Below, piece after piece: positions 12,201 to 23,893 of a stretch of 64,000 nt of DNA (within the stretch, counting starts at the first letter, position 1; each line of letters starts with the position of its first letter). The notes under the pieces were generated by a model. The model did no database searches. It was not told the DNA's origin and saw only the letters and a program-made list of their open reading frames with translations. The DNA is from Atherinomorus stipes (Eukaryota; Chordata; Actinopteri; Atheriniformes; Atherinidae): NCBI GenBank assembly GCA_023101725.1, contig JALJCO010003968.1, forward strand, positions 1,922,001 through 1,986,000, given 5' to 3'. The position numbers and the translations under genes are program-made.

Positions 12201-15200
12201 GACGACGAAAAAACATCAGACTTTTGGACTGGACAGCAGCCTATTAAGCCGATGAGTCCAATTGAGTTCCCTTACAACATTTCCAAACTGCCTCTCTGCT
12301 CAAATAAAATCCTGATAGAAAGATAAAAATCAATACTCAAGAAACTTAAAGATATCTGTGGAGTAAATTTGGCTGTACTTACATGTATGATGATCTTCCA
12401 GTGAAAAAGTTGAAAGCAGCAGAATGCCTTGAATGTTTTGTTGTCCTCAGTATCGCAGTATTGGACATACTTCAGTCAAAAGCTTGCATCCCCTCCTGGG
12501 CATATACACAAGGTCAAGAATGGGGATCTAACTCTAGTGCAACTGCTTGGTGGTGGATATAAAGTTAGAGATGGGCACAAACGTCACCATGGGAACCCTG
12601 AGATGGTCATTTTAAGAGTATGTAAACACTGATAGAAAAATATAACCCAACTCAAAGCAGCATTTTGTGGTATAGTTATTCTTTTTTCCAGGCTACATCA
12701 GATTTGAAAAGTCATCAGTCCCAGCATCAAACATCTTAGCTGCACTTGATGCACAATATGTTGAAGCAATTAAATACATGTTTGTTTGTTTTTTTTAAGC
12801 TTTTCTTTGTATTTGTTTCCAAATATTAGTTGTATACTATTAAACTTTTATTCACATAAACATGTTTACTTAATGTGAATATGCAAAAATTCTACTTAAT
12901 GTGCCATGACAATGCAAAAGCTGACATGGTGTGTGGGACAAAGCTTTTATTCAGCTCTAACCAGATGACAAGATTTCAACTCTTTCTGAAAATTTGAAAT
13001 TAATTCTGCTGGGTCGATATTAACGATGCATCTCCTTATTGTTATGCACCACAGGGTCAGGTCTATGTTGCAATGAAAATTGATTCAATAAAGGTTTAGC
13101 CATCATGACTGGCAAGGATTCATTTTGATGTGAATCATTTTTATCTTTAAATGTGGAATAAACTCAGGTTAACTTCAGATAATGCGCAGTTCTACTTTAA
13201 ATAAGTGACAAAGTTTAGGATATTTTTTCTGTTAACATAGCATGTTAGTGATTGTAGTTTTATTTACATTGCTCAGTAAGCCTTAGACCTTCAAATTAGA
13301 TACTGAACAACTTTTTTTTAAAAAAGGGAAAAAAAGAAGAAAAAACAGAGGAGGAATTCCTCTCTTGGTTTGGTCCCAGAAAGGCTCAAATCTGGCAAGC
13401 CAGAGAAAATAATTTGGCCAAAGTACGATATAAATGATGCCCAAGAATCTCCATGAGTTTTCTGGCAGACCACAACAGTGTTTTGGCATTTAGTCGTAAC
13501 ATCCTTATAAGCTAGCTACCTCGGGATTTTCAGGGAGCTTTCATTATTTGAATACATTGATATAAGTTGTGTATAAAATGGACTGAAATAGCTGGATTGC
13601 ATGATGGAAAATTAGAATATAGATACATAGATAACTGGAAAAGAGTTCACACAGTGGAGACAGTGATAAAGATAGTCAAAAATGTCTACTAGCTCTCCTA
13701 GCATTAGCATTTACATCTAGCATGTGTGGGCAGCTTGTAAACCCTTGCCACGAATGAACACAACACATCTACAAATTGCATTCAGGTGCAAAGTTAATTT
13801 ACACGGAAACACAATATATTTACAGATAATGTAATCCTCTGTCCTGAAATGCCATTCTATTACATTGTGTTCCAGGAAAAAGCCATCTAGATACCAATCT
13901 GGCAGAAGGACAGGAAATTTGAGAGGCCATAACCAAACCAATAAGCCCAGTGATGATTATTCAACACTGACTGAGAGGCAGCTGTCAGGGAACTGCCGTC
14001 AAAAAGTCCCCATGGCTTTGAACCTGAGCAGAGCCATTGTGGCTGTTGGTAGATGACGCTGGGTGGAGAGCTACACTGACTGTGCAGCACAGCAGCTGTA
14101 AGCGTGTTTGTGTTCCTGTGTGTGTGCATACAGCTAAGGAACAATATAGCGGTTAACCTTCCTGCAACTGCCTGGAGAAGTGACCCAGAATAACACAGCT
14201 AATGTTTAACAAACACAGGTGACAGGGTGTATGCGTGTGTTTATCTCTTTTGATAACCTGATCCTGACCCGGCTCATCTTCTAATGGTTCTTGTTGGGGC
14301 CACTAATCATTTCACAGACGGTTGCACAACGCCTTCATTCTCTCCAAGGAACAAACTGTGCTGCCAGTGATGTTCATACTTAACAAAGAGACAGCTAGCA
14401 TCAACACACACGCACATCTGCATAAAGACTAACTCACAGATTTGCTTGCACAGTGTTGCACCCCTTCTACTTATCAGTTTTAGGCTTTCAAAGTTTTTTT
14501 ATTTAAAAAAAACAGCAAGAAACATTTATTTAACATTTAACATGGACCTACTGTAGATAATAAAGTCCACCATGTTTGCAGCGCTTCATTATGGTGCAGA
14601 AGCCAGTAGATGGCACCATTTCACTTTCATTCTGCAGAAGTCAGGACAGGAGTAATTAAATGCTTCTCCCAAACTGCTGTGCCAGACCTTAAAGAAACAT
14701 GAGCGTTTTTATTTTTTCTTATAAATTAATCTAAAAAGGCTGTTATTGTTGAAATCTAAGTGTATTGTATTGATTCAGTGGCATAAAAGCCAGAAGGCTA
14801 AGGGCCTGAACAAATGATGACTACTTATAAAATTAATAAATGGACTCTATGTGTAACAACAACATATCTGCAAGACACCAGGGGGATTTCAAATGTCTCA
14901 CAAAAATAGATTAAAGTGAACTTTTTAGAAAAATTTTGGAGATTCAGATGCAGAAATGCAGATTTTCTTCATTTTCAAAATGAAGGCATCATCATTCACA
15001 CCATCATTAGGAGCTGTTTTTTCTTTCTTTGGTTTGAAATATGAAGTTTTCCTCTCATCATAACTCATGTTAACAGTGGAAAAGTGTGTTTGTGAATCAT
15101 GTTGGCAGTACTCATTATGCACTTTGTCTTTTTCATGTTATCTGCTTGTTATCCATGGTTCTTGTTATTCATTTGATTCTAACCTGTCCCTATGAAAATA

Positions 15201-15300
15201 AAAACTCATGCACTTTCAGAAAAGTTGGTGAGATCATTAAGGTAATAGCTCCCTCTTCTGACACAGAAAATACCACAGAGCAGCTTACTCCTCTGGATGA
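9241..15300. other. No gene seen in about 6 kb
   Basis: Mostly unique-looking intergenic sequence. Read in all frames, no ORF above about 100 codons and none with a domain. Small landmarks are T- and A-runs (12788, 13312, 14495). The block at 13860-14150 is somewhat GC-richer and TE-free. I cannot assign any function. Confidence 0.5.
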
Positions 15301-15395
15301 GAATAGAATAGAATAGAATAGAATAGAATAGAATAGAATAGAATAGAATAGAATAGAATAGAATAGAATAGAATAGAATAGAATAGAATAGAATA
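15301..15395. repeat. (GAATA)n microsatellite, 19 units
   Basis: Nineteen uninterrupted GAATA units, i.e. TATTC on the minus strand. It abuts the 3' end of the minus-strand LINE fragment at 15396-15830, so it probably grew from that element's terminal simple-repeat tail. Confidence 0.97.
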
Positions 15396-15830
15396 GAAAA
15401 CTTCTATTTTTATTCCAATAGAAAGAATTTCATTGTACTGGGATGCCGGTTGCAATGACAATAAAGTCCCAAGTCCCATCAAGTCCCATAAAGTGCACAT
15501 ACAGCACAACAAAAGAATACATTTTATTGTACATAAAATAAACAAATTTCTCATTTAATACAATTAGCATACTATGGGCACAGACATCAATGCAGACTTG
15601 AGTTTAACAGGGTAACAGCTTGGGGAAAAAAGCTGTCCTTGAGTCTGTTTGTCCTGGCATACATAGATCTGAAGCACCTGCCAGAGGGCAACAGGTAGAA
15701 GAGATGGAAGCCTGGGAGAGTGGTGTCCTTTAAGATGTTTCTGGACCTGTTGAGACAACGGGAGTTATAGATGGTGGTTAAGGAAGGCAGCTGATAATGA
15801 TGGCAAATGGCCTGAATATGCAGCATGCAG
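15396..15830 (-). mobile_element. 5'-truncated LINE 3' end
   Basis: On the minus strand, 15826-15587 encodes a conserved C-terminal LINE ORF2 tail: residues SLTTIYNSRCLNRSRNILKD then GFHLFYLLPSGRCFRSMYAR, TNRLKDSFFPQAVTLLNS. A 3' UTR follows, with ACTTTATTGTCATTGCAACC and the run GTACAATGAAATTCTTTC, common at the ends of teleost LINE copies. The RT domain is absent, as expected for 5' truncation during insertion. The (TATTC)n tract continues from its end. Confidence 0.75.
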
Positions 15831-17439
15831 AAGTTATGAAAGGACTGTAATCAAGCATGTGAAGTGAAGTTTTTCCTTTCCTGTTTTAATGTAACAATGC
15901 AGAAATATCTAAATGATCTACCAGAGAACCATGTTGTTAAAACAGTGCATCTCTAGTTTTTCAAAGATACAAAAATCAACATTTTCCAGAAATAATTCAG
16001 TGCAAATGACCCTGTAATGATGGAAATGATTGTGACCATCAGATAATGGGGATTAAAGTCTGAAAAATCATATGTCAGAATGAATACTACAGGCTTTTTG
16101 GCTCCATTTGGGCAGGTTGCAGCAGGACTCAGCACCAGCTCATTGTGCATTATACAGTGTTACATTTAGTCTTGTATATTCAGTTTCTTGTTCAGCTTAC
16201 CTGGTCCGCCCAGCCTAATTGTGTGTGTTCATAACCTGAAGAAATTCTATTTAGGCCTTTTACCAGCTGCAATTTAGAACCCTCTGTTGCTGAATAAAAA
16301 CTGTTTCTGGCTCACCAACCACTGAACCATGCTGCACAGTCTTACTCTGAAATCTCCATCTCAGCACTTTCATACCCTCTGTCCTGAGATGCCACTCCCT
16401 CTCAGAGTACTCACCTGTGTACTCACAGACTAATCCACTAACTCCTCTGTGTTCAGTGGGACTATATTTGATTAACTGTGTGTCTCTGTCTTGTTGGCAA
16501 CACACCTCATTGAATGTGAACTTACTGCGTTCTATCTACCTCTGGTCCAGTTTCCTGTGGCAGGTTCCTCCTTCAGTCCTCTGTAAACAGATGTGAAGAA
16601 AAATCTTCAGGAAAAAGGAGTTAAGAAAACACGCTCTTAATGAAACCCTTGTGATTGAGCTATAATTTTTTTCAAAAGACCTAATTTCAGTATAAGTGAT
16701 AATGCAATATAATTTGAATGTTGTTTTATCTTACATGTATAATGTTATCAGTTATGCAAATATTTTTGCCTTGTTGTATGATCTCTGCTTTTTATTTTGT
16801 TGAAATTGACATGTGACATGCCCTTTTCAATACTTAAAAGACTTTTTCAAGGGGGGAAAAATAACACATCAGTGTATCTTTGCCCTCATTTCCTTCATCA
16901 AGCCTCCTCAATGCTTGATCCGCTTTCCTCTACGTGCAGTTTAGGAACTGAAACATCTTGGGTTTTGTTGAGCTTGAGATTGATTTCTGGGTTGACCGGC
17001 AGAAGGATGGATATGGGTGCTAACCACCACACCACCACAGAGCGCTTTACACAATTCAAAATGATTAATATGCAATTTCTAGGAAATGTTTTTTCACATT
17101 CTAAAGGTTCTTCTCATACTGTTCTGGTTTAGATTTGGCTCAAATCATTGAATCAAACATTATGGTTGTGATTCTGCTTAAATTAATTTTTTTAGGGGGG
17201 GCAAACAGATATGAAATACAATTACAATCTATTTTATATGAGCAATTCGACCACACTATTACCATCACTTTTAATTAAGAACATAGCTTGTGATCGACCA
17301 GTAATCTGATGTTAATTTTTGCCATAAATAGTGGAGAGAGGATGGGAGGAAAATTGAGTTACTCCCCCTGAGAGTACTCTCTTTTTCCCAGAGGTCTTAT
17401 CAGTTACCCTCTCTGTCCCTCATACTGCCCTATTTGCTG

Positions 17440-18080
17440 CTGACTGTCACCCCGCCAGATAGATCGAGGTCTAATAGAGAAGCCTGCTCTGTTAAGTGAT
17501 TGAGCTGTAAATACAGATTGACCTAAAGTAAGACTCTCATCATCTGTGAACTCATTCAACACTCTGCGTCCTCTTTGTTGACGTCTGGGAGAGTCTGAAT
17601 CATCTCCATCGCTGAGCAGGGGGGAGCATCTTTGATCACGAGGGAAGAGAGCGAGTCACCCAGCTCGTAGTATACGTATGTGTGTGTGCGTGCGTTTAAA
17701 TGTGCTCTGAAAGGGTGCTGAAGCATCAAACTACAAACCTGAGATGATCTTCCCATCAGCCCCACAGAGAGGGGAGATTGTCCCAGACAGAATTTATGGA
17801 AATGGTCATAAAAGCTGAAGACTTCAGAAATGGGATATGTCGATAAAACCCACAGCGGCACAATCTACGGCAGTTTACGGAGGAGATGAGTGGCCCGGCT
17901 GTTAGGCAGCACAGATCTAATTTTCTCAATAAAGCCCTGTAAGTCAACAACCCTAAAGGTTTCATAAATCTTAATATAGGACAGATTCATCAAGAGCATA
18001 TTTATTGTTATGGCAGGGCACCACTGCAGTGTTAATTCTACCACAATGAGTGCTCTAATGGCAGAATTAACTATTTATTT
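17440..18080. promoter_or_regulatory. Candidate non-coding regulatory block
   Basis: Balanced composition, no simple repeats and no recognisable transposon over about 640 bases in an AT-rich gene-poor region, with motifs such as TTTATTGTTATGG (SOX-like) near 18000. Short ORFs on the minus strand (17556-17965) carry no domain. This is an inference from texture only; conservation with other fish is the needed test. Confidence 0.22.
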
Positions 18081-19589
18081 CAAAGACAACGAATGCATCA
18101 GGATCAACCATGAAGTCTTTTAAGACTTTATGATTAAAGATCTGTGATGTTTTAACAGTAATATTTTGGTTTTAACAGAGGCAAACACCTGGAAACCTTA
18201 TCCTTTAAGGACATCTTTTAGGGAACCATGATTTGTAATTAATACTCAGTTGACCCTTTTGTAAACATGCCAAATGTGAGGCTGATGACATCATACATAC
18301 TCACAAAGACTTCCAGTGACCTCTAAAAGATGTTTGCCAAGAATTTCTTAGAATTGTATTTTTTATCCTATGTTATGGGGTAACATCAATGAGATGATGG
18401 CAGGTTGTTTTATTTCAGGGATGGTGTGATGTCTAGAGCAGTAACATCACATGTGATGGAAGATTCTCAGTTCAACTTTCCTTATTTGTTTACAGGATAA
18501 GCTAAAATATTTAGAGGAATTAATGATGTGCATTAACTTATGGAAATCCTTTTGAACAATAAACTTTTCTAAGTTTAACTAGTCAGCGTTGAATGAACAT
18601 GAACAATTTCTTCCTGAACTGAGCTCACCTGAGAGACACGGTTGCTGCTTTATCTAAATATCTCAGCATTCAGCCCTGTGTGTCAGAGTCGGTCCTTAGA
18701 CAGTTGGATGCTCCACATGGGCGATGGTGCCTGCAGAGCCAGATGAAGGGGGGCTTATATATAAAAAAAAAAAAGCTAGCAACTCCTCTCTCTGGGGGAC
18801 AGAGTGGACCCAAACCGTTTTACTAGCACAGAAGGGCAATAAGTGCTAAAGGAAAACAATTATACTGCAATCATTTCTGATTCTTTGGCAGTCATGAGTC
18901 AAAATGTTCTGAAGATAAAGGTTAAAGGGCCACAATGAAAGCTGGTCAGTGTGTTCAAGAGGCATTGTATTAAAACAACTGAATGTAGAGGCGCAAATGT
19001 TTGTCAAAAGTGTTTGTGGAGAGAGTACATGCTAGTATGGAATTAATAAAAAAAGGCACCAAATGATTGTTTATTTAAGTTGCATTAAAAAGATAAACAA
19101 CTAAAAAAGATAAATGACATATTGATTTTAGTTCTGCGTATCTTCTTTACCAAGTGTTTTCAGTACTCTTTTCGTTTTTAGTGCTGCATCTCTGAGGAGT
19201 TTGTTTTCCCAAATTACAAAACCAGAGACCCACGTTTTAAATGCAACAATTAAAAAAAAAAGGTAGCACCCTTAAGTCACAAATGGCACAATTGTCAGAG
19301 AAGATGGGCGGACCTTTAAAAAGATGGGTATTAGCAGGTGAATACGAATCTGGTGCATCTTCTGTTGTGCTGCTGCACATGCAGCTGTGCATTATTAAAA
19401 TCAGATGCACTTTCCACATAGAAAGAGCAGGTAGCATCTCATTTGTCATGTCTGACATTCCCTTCCTATTCCGTTTTTAATGGTCAAACTCTAACAAAGC
19501 AGTGCCCTTATGAACATTTTCAGGTCTTCATTTGAGGCAGTAGTGATGCTCGGTGTTAGCTGTGAGGCTGCTCTGGGGAAGCATGAGCC

Positions 19590-19940
19590 TAGATCAACAG
19601 TAATCCTCCTCCCACGGAGGTCATACTCTAGTCATAAGAGTCAAAGGTTTCTTCTGCTGTTTGCGGGCCCACTTCCATTAGCAATCTGTTAGCCGAGGGT
19701 CCGTTGAGAGGGAGGACTAAAGCACAAGCTCCTGGGAGCACACAAACATACAAAGACGCACACACATGCTCACGGCACAGAGCTTGTTTGATGAAAAAGA
19801 ACAATTAAGGGAGAAATGAGGGAGAATCATCAGGGGAAATGGTTGATGAAGACTTTATTGATTAGAGCAGCTCCACTGATCCAGCTCTCATTGTAGCAAT
19901 TACTACTGGCCGCCAGTGAATGTGGGGGCCTCATGGTGCA
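19590..19940. promoter_or_regulatory. Candidate non-coding regulatory block
   Basis: Unique, repeat-free sequence of near-neutral GC content between AT-rich spacers, including TGATTAGAGCAG and GTAGCAATTACTACTGG. Composition is the only support. Confidence 0.18.
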
Positions 19941-21017
19941 GGGGCCCATCTGAAGACCACGATGAAGACAGGAACTGAAGAAGTATTTGTGGTTTGTGCC
20001 AAATGCCAATTTCAGCTTTCTCACAAAGTGAAGCAAGAACAATGTATTTATAGTCACAATGTTTTCTTCTGAAAAATATAATACAGCCACAATGAAAATA
20101 ATAATAATAAAATCAGGAGTATTTTGTGGATCCTTGTTTTACTGGGATGTAAGATAACAAATGACAAGATTGCTGTCCAGAATTGGCTCCTCCTCATGAT
20201 AAACGATTATACAATTCTTAGAACTGTTCTTATTAACTTCACATGAATGATTCCGAGCATGTATGTTAACTTTTCCCCAAAAGTACTCCTGTTCCCCCTA
20301 TTTTCTCTTACATCCCTCCTCCCCCCACACCCGCACACACACATAAAAACACCAATGATTAATTCAAATCCCTGTGAATAAAGCAATAAAGTCAAACACA
20401 GGGCCACATCTGGGCAAACATATCCACCAAAGAGCTCAGTTATTGTTCACGTGTTTGCTCAGCTAAGACAGCTTGGTATTTGTATTTAAATCTGACTGCC
20501 GTCTCCTCCTAAACCAACGACAAAGTGTATGTTAACAATGCAGCTGTTTAGACTGCAGATGCTTCCGTGGGTGGCTCAGAAGAATTTGACCAGTTCTAAT
20601 GTAGTTCAGCCTCATTGTTGGTTAACAACAAGACAAGAGTCTGAACGTGTTTGTGAGAGCGAGTAAATTTCGTTGCATTGTGTCATGTGATTTGTGCAGT
20701 GAAGCAAATGAATGTGTTTAACAAGTGTAACATGCGGCTTCATCTTTGTAGCTAAGAGTTCAAAGGTCAGATTCGATGGAAAACTTTAATCTATGTAGCT
20801 TGTTAGGGGCCAAAACTTGAACTAAAATATGGCCTTCATTGATGCAAATGCAATTATACAGAATGATTATAATACTGATCTAAACTGCAGCCTATGAGCA
20901 AAAATTATTCAAGTTCTTTGTGTGCATGTTAAAGAAAAGCTTATTTATGGCCAGTTTGGTTTAAAACTGACACATTATTCTAAGAAAGACATGTTGAAAG
21001 ACAAGAGTGTTGCGTGT

Positions 21018-21175
21018 TTAAAGGGAGAATATAATTTAAAGCTCCAGGTTATAATATTCAAGCTTTATTTTATCCAGCTTTATTTATAAAGCACTTTTCA
21101 TACCATTAAAAGGCAACACAAAGTGAGATGCATTTGCAGAACTGCAATATTATATTCATTACATTCTCCCTTTAA
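21018..21175. mobile_element. 150-bp TTAA-flanked MITE carrying a LINE 3'-tail-like core
   Basis: Element 21022-21171 flanked by TTAA at 21018-21021 and 21172-21175. Terminal repeats are AGGGAGAATATAAT on the left and the complement of ATTACATTCTCCCT on the right, 13 of 14 matching. The core (about 21060-21125) reads CTTTATTTATAAAGCAC, TTTTCATACC, CACAAAGTG. The complement of the LINE tail at 47244-47312 reads similarly. The TTAAAGGGA start fits the TTAAAGGRR signature of T2/Kolobok elements. Confidence 0.65.
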
Positions 21176-22302
21176 ATATGCAATACCCTTAAAAGTCTTC
21201 TCTTAGAAGAATTAAGCACTTTAAATGGGTTTTGATGTCATAATTTTACGCTGGGGATGGATGAAAAGACACCAGACCTCCAGTAACACCCGCTGTTCCA
21301 GAGCTACAGTGCTCTCAGTTCACTAACAGCTTCACAGTTTCACAAACTCCTGAGCTATTTAGCAAGGGCATACAAACAAAACAGAGATAACGGTCAATGG
21401 AAAAATACAAAGGGACAAAGACAATCTGTTTATGCACTAGATGGAGATGAATGGAGCGTAATCCATTGCCTTCCATTGCACCTACTCGTCCTGCACCATG
21501 GCTTCTGCCTGCTTAACCACAATGATGATTAATCCTTCACCCACTATTTATATTTCCTAATTGGAATTAGCATGAATTATCAATTACGGTTAGTGCCTAA
21601 TTGCCCTTCATAAAGACAGCTCCCCAGGTTTAAACGGGTCCATTTAAATAATGTAACTAATAGCTCTTGCCTTTACGTCGCAGATACATCTTCATTGTTC
21701 CACGCGTGAACTGTGATGGTTGCTCGTAATTTAACGGGGCAAACGAGAGAAGGAGTGCAGGTGGCACTGCGGGACTAATTATTGTAAATGAATTATGATG
21801 TGACCTTCTCAGAACAATGGCTAATCAATGCTCCCGTTGAGTGACAGTGCGCTCTGTACAGATGCCGGAGCCATTACCAGCAGGCCTCAGCCCTGTGGAA
21901 AACATTCAGATGAAGCTCTTTATGACTGTCGCCTTTGGTCTTTTTAATTGAGCACACTCTCCTCCAGTCACCCAAACACTCACCTTCCTGCTACTGTCGC
22001 TGCAGTTTTTGTGTGGGATGTGCCCAAACTACCTGGCCTACATCTGTCTATGATCTTATTTCACATCATTTTTTGATGGTAGACAGTAAAATTGTGCCTG
22101 AAATTAAGGGTTGGAAATAAGATCAAGCATATTAATAGCTTTAATTTGGGTGTACTTAAGTGGAAACAAAAACATAGCAGGTTAGTATTTCATTGCAGCT
22201 ATACTATTGGCAAAGCTATTACTGTTTTTCTCTGAGTCCAGCAACTTTTAGCACCAAAGGATATGCAACAATGAACATCATTTTCAGAAGTGAAAAGGAA
22301 AC
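21176..22302. other. No gene seen; contains candidate enhancer
   Basis: No transposon recognised. The segment 21540-21870 is listed separately as a candidate regulatory element. Confidence 0.45.
21540..21870. promoter_or_regulatory. Candidate conserved enhancer rich in homeodomain-type sites
   Basis: Repeat-free block with dense TAAT cores: CCTAATTGGAATTAGC (about 21557), GAATTATCAATTACGG (about 21573), GCCTAATTGCCC, and CTAATTATTGTAAATGAATTATG (in parts, 21775-21798). Interspersed CpGs (TTTACGTCGC, CCACGCGTG, AACGGGGC) are retained in otherwise CpG-poor DNA. This texture is typical of vertebrate developmental enhancers. It sits about 9 kb upstream of the homeobox gene. No alignment could be run. 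Confidence 0.33.
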
Positions 22303-23094
22303 ATTGTGTCACGGGGGTGGTTCTTTGCAGATACCGGCGACTGCAGGAGGAGGGGAAAGAAAGACAGGCCTCGCCAGCAGGTGGTGGTTAAAAGAAATAA
22401 AAGCTTTATTAAAGAAATAAAACAAATAAAACTACTAAACTAAAAAGTACTACAATAATCCTAAAAGTCCAACCTAAAAAGTTATAAAAGGAAAAGGATA
22501 AAAAGGGCTAAAAGGGGCTTGCAGGGCTGGCAGTGGCCGGAGTCTCTCTCGGCGTCGTCCCGGGTCCATGGCGGCTGCTCCTCCTGGCAGCCGCCCTCCT
22601 GGCCATAGGCTCCCCCGGGACTCCAACGCTGCTCTGTGGCCCGGGCAGTCACTCCTCCGGGCGGCCGCGCCTCTGGCCGTAGGCCCTCCTCAGTAGGCTC
22701 CGCGGCCGCCCTCCGACTCCCGGGCCACTCTTCCACGTCGCCATCGCCGTCTCCACTGCTGCCGCCGCTGCTGCCCCACCACTGCCTCGAGCCCCCCAGC
22801 CGGGGGACTCACGTCCTCCCCCGGCTGCGCCTCCTGGACCCAGTCCTCCTCAGTTCTTCTTCAGCCTCCTTCTGTTGTCCGCACACCGGCTTTTATTCTC
22901 TCAGCATTCAATTAAGCCAGGGGAGGAGTCCTTCTCCCCAGGTGCTGCCAATCAGTTCGTTAAAAGCTCCCACTAGCTTGGGAATAAAAACAAGGTTAAA
23001 ACCACACAAAAACCATAAAAAGCATGCTAAAAACCAAGCTAGTGGGCAGAATCCAGTCTCTGGCAGCACCCGGTTGTTCACCCTGTGACAATTG
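22303..23094 (-). mobile_element. Solo LTR with 4-bp target duplication
   Basis: The 784-bp unit 22307-23090 starts TGTCACGGGGGTGG and ends CACCCTGTGACA, so it has TG..CA ends with short inverted termini. It is flanked on both sides by ATTG (22303-22306, 23091-23094). Read on the minus strand it has a GC-rich purine-rich U3-like part, then TTTAATAAAGC (polyadenylation signal) about 100 bases before the end, as an LTR should. No gag, pol or second LTR is nearby, so it is a solo LTR left by recombination. The 4-bp duplication suits a Gypsy-like or ERV-like element; which one cannot be told. Two proline/arginine-rich ORFs (22482-22736 minus, 22636-23088 plus) lie wholly inside and are composition artefacts. 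Confidence 0.75.
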
Positions 23095-23637
23095 CACCAA
23101 AGACTGTAAAAGAAATGGATGTAGTATCGGGTCACGTCTGAATAGGGGAAAGTGAAGCCAGTCGGGCGTGTCCCACTCTTAACATCTTGCTGTGTCGCGT
23201 GTGTCGTTACTCCTGGAAAATACCAAAATGGGCAAAGCGCAGCCTCAGGGAAAATGATTGACAGCAAATATACTCTGGGCTAAATGCTAACCGAGCTAAC
23301 TCAAAACTAACAAGAGCCTCCTAAGTTGTGGGCTAAAGGTAAGGCATGTCTGGAATTGCTGTTAGCTGCTAAAAAACACCATTTTGTTACTCTGCTGCAG
23401 ACTGAGACCGAGAGCAAACAAGGAGCTAACTAGGAGCTACAAGTTTGCAAGTCGGCTTCCGGTCTGCCGTGTGTCAATCAAAAGGATACGCCCCTAACTG
23501 TGTGTAATTTCAAGATTAAATAACATCTAAACGGAAGAGTTCTAAATTTTTTTTTTACCCCCCTCACAGCTGGCATGAAGGTAAACTTGACCTATTAAAC
23601 CTAAAATGATTTTTTTGATCCAGGCTGTAAACATGGA
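23095..23637 (+). repeat. Dispersed repeat, copy 2 (shorter)
   Basis: Colinear with 5707-6300: GTGAAGCCAGTCGGGCGTGT, AAATGGGCAAAG, TACTCTGGGCTAAATGCTAA, GAGCAAACAAGGAGCTAACT, TTCCGGTCTGCCGTGTGTCA, AAGATTAAATAACATCTAAA. It ends at GGCTGTAAACATG, where copy 1 continues. It begins directly after the LTR's right-hand ATTG. Confidence 0.78.
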
Positions 23638-23893
23638 GTTTGTCTCAAACCGCACACTTGCCCGAGTGCACTTGAATTCAGTGTGTAGTGTGCACTGTGT
23701 ACTTCGTCTGTAGTACACACTATTGTCACTAAATGCTGACCCAAACAGAGCACTGCACTTACAGGAAGTGATGGACTGTCATTGATCGATAAGATGTGCT
23801 AACTCTACTGAGCCGGTATAACCGCAGCCTCAAACAAATGACCGGATCATACAGTAACTGTCATCAGGGAGTGAACAGCTTGGTAGCTACATA

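Larger units (their letters stand above)
15831..21017. other. No gene seen; candidate regulatory blocks inside
   Basis: Long TE-poor stretch upstream of the homeobox gene. No coding signal was found. Blocks at about 17440-18080 and 19590-19940 are less AT-biased and look more like constrained non-coding DNA than the spacer around them; they are listed separately. Confidence 0.45.

Noticed and set aside
15285..15554. 89-codon minus-strand ORF with a YSILF repeat
   Set aside because: Translation of the (TATTC)n microsatellite and LINE 3' UTR.
22482..23088. Arg/Pro-rich ORFs on both strands (84 and 150 codons)
   Set aside because: They lie entirely within the GC-rich part of the solo LTR and have no domain; high GC content removes stop codons by chance.
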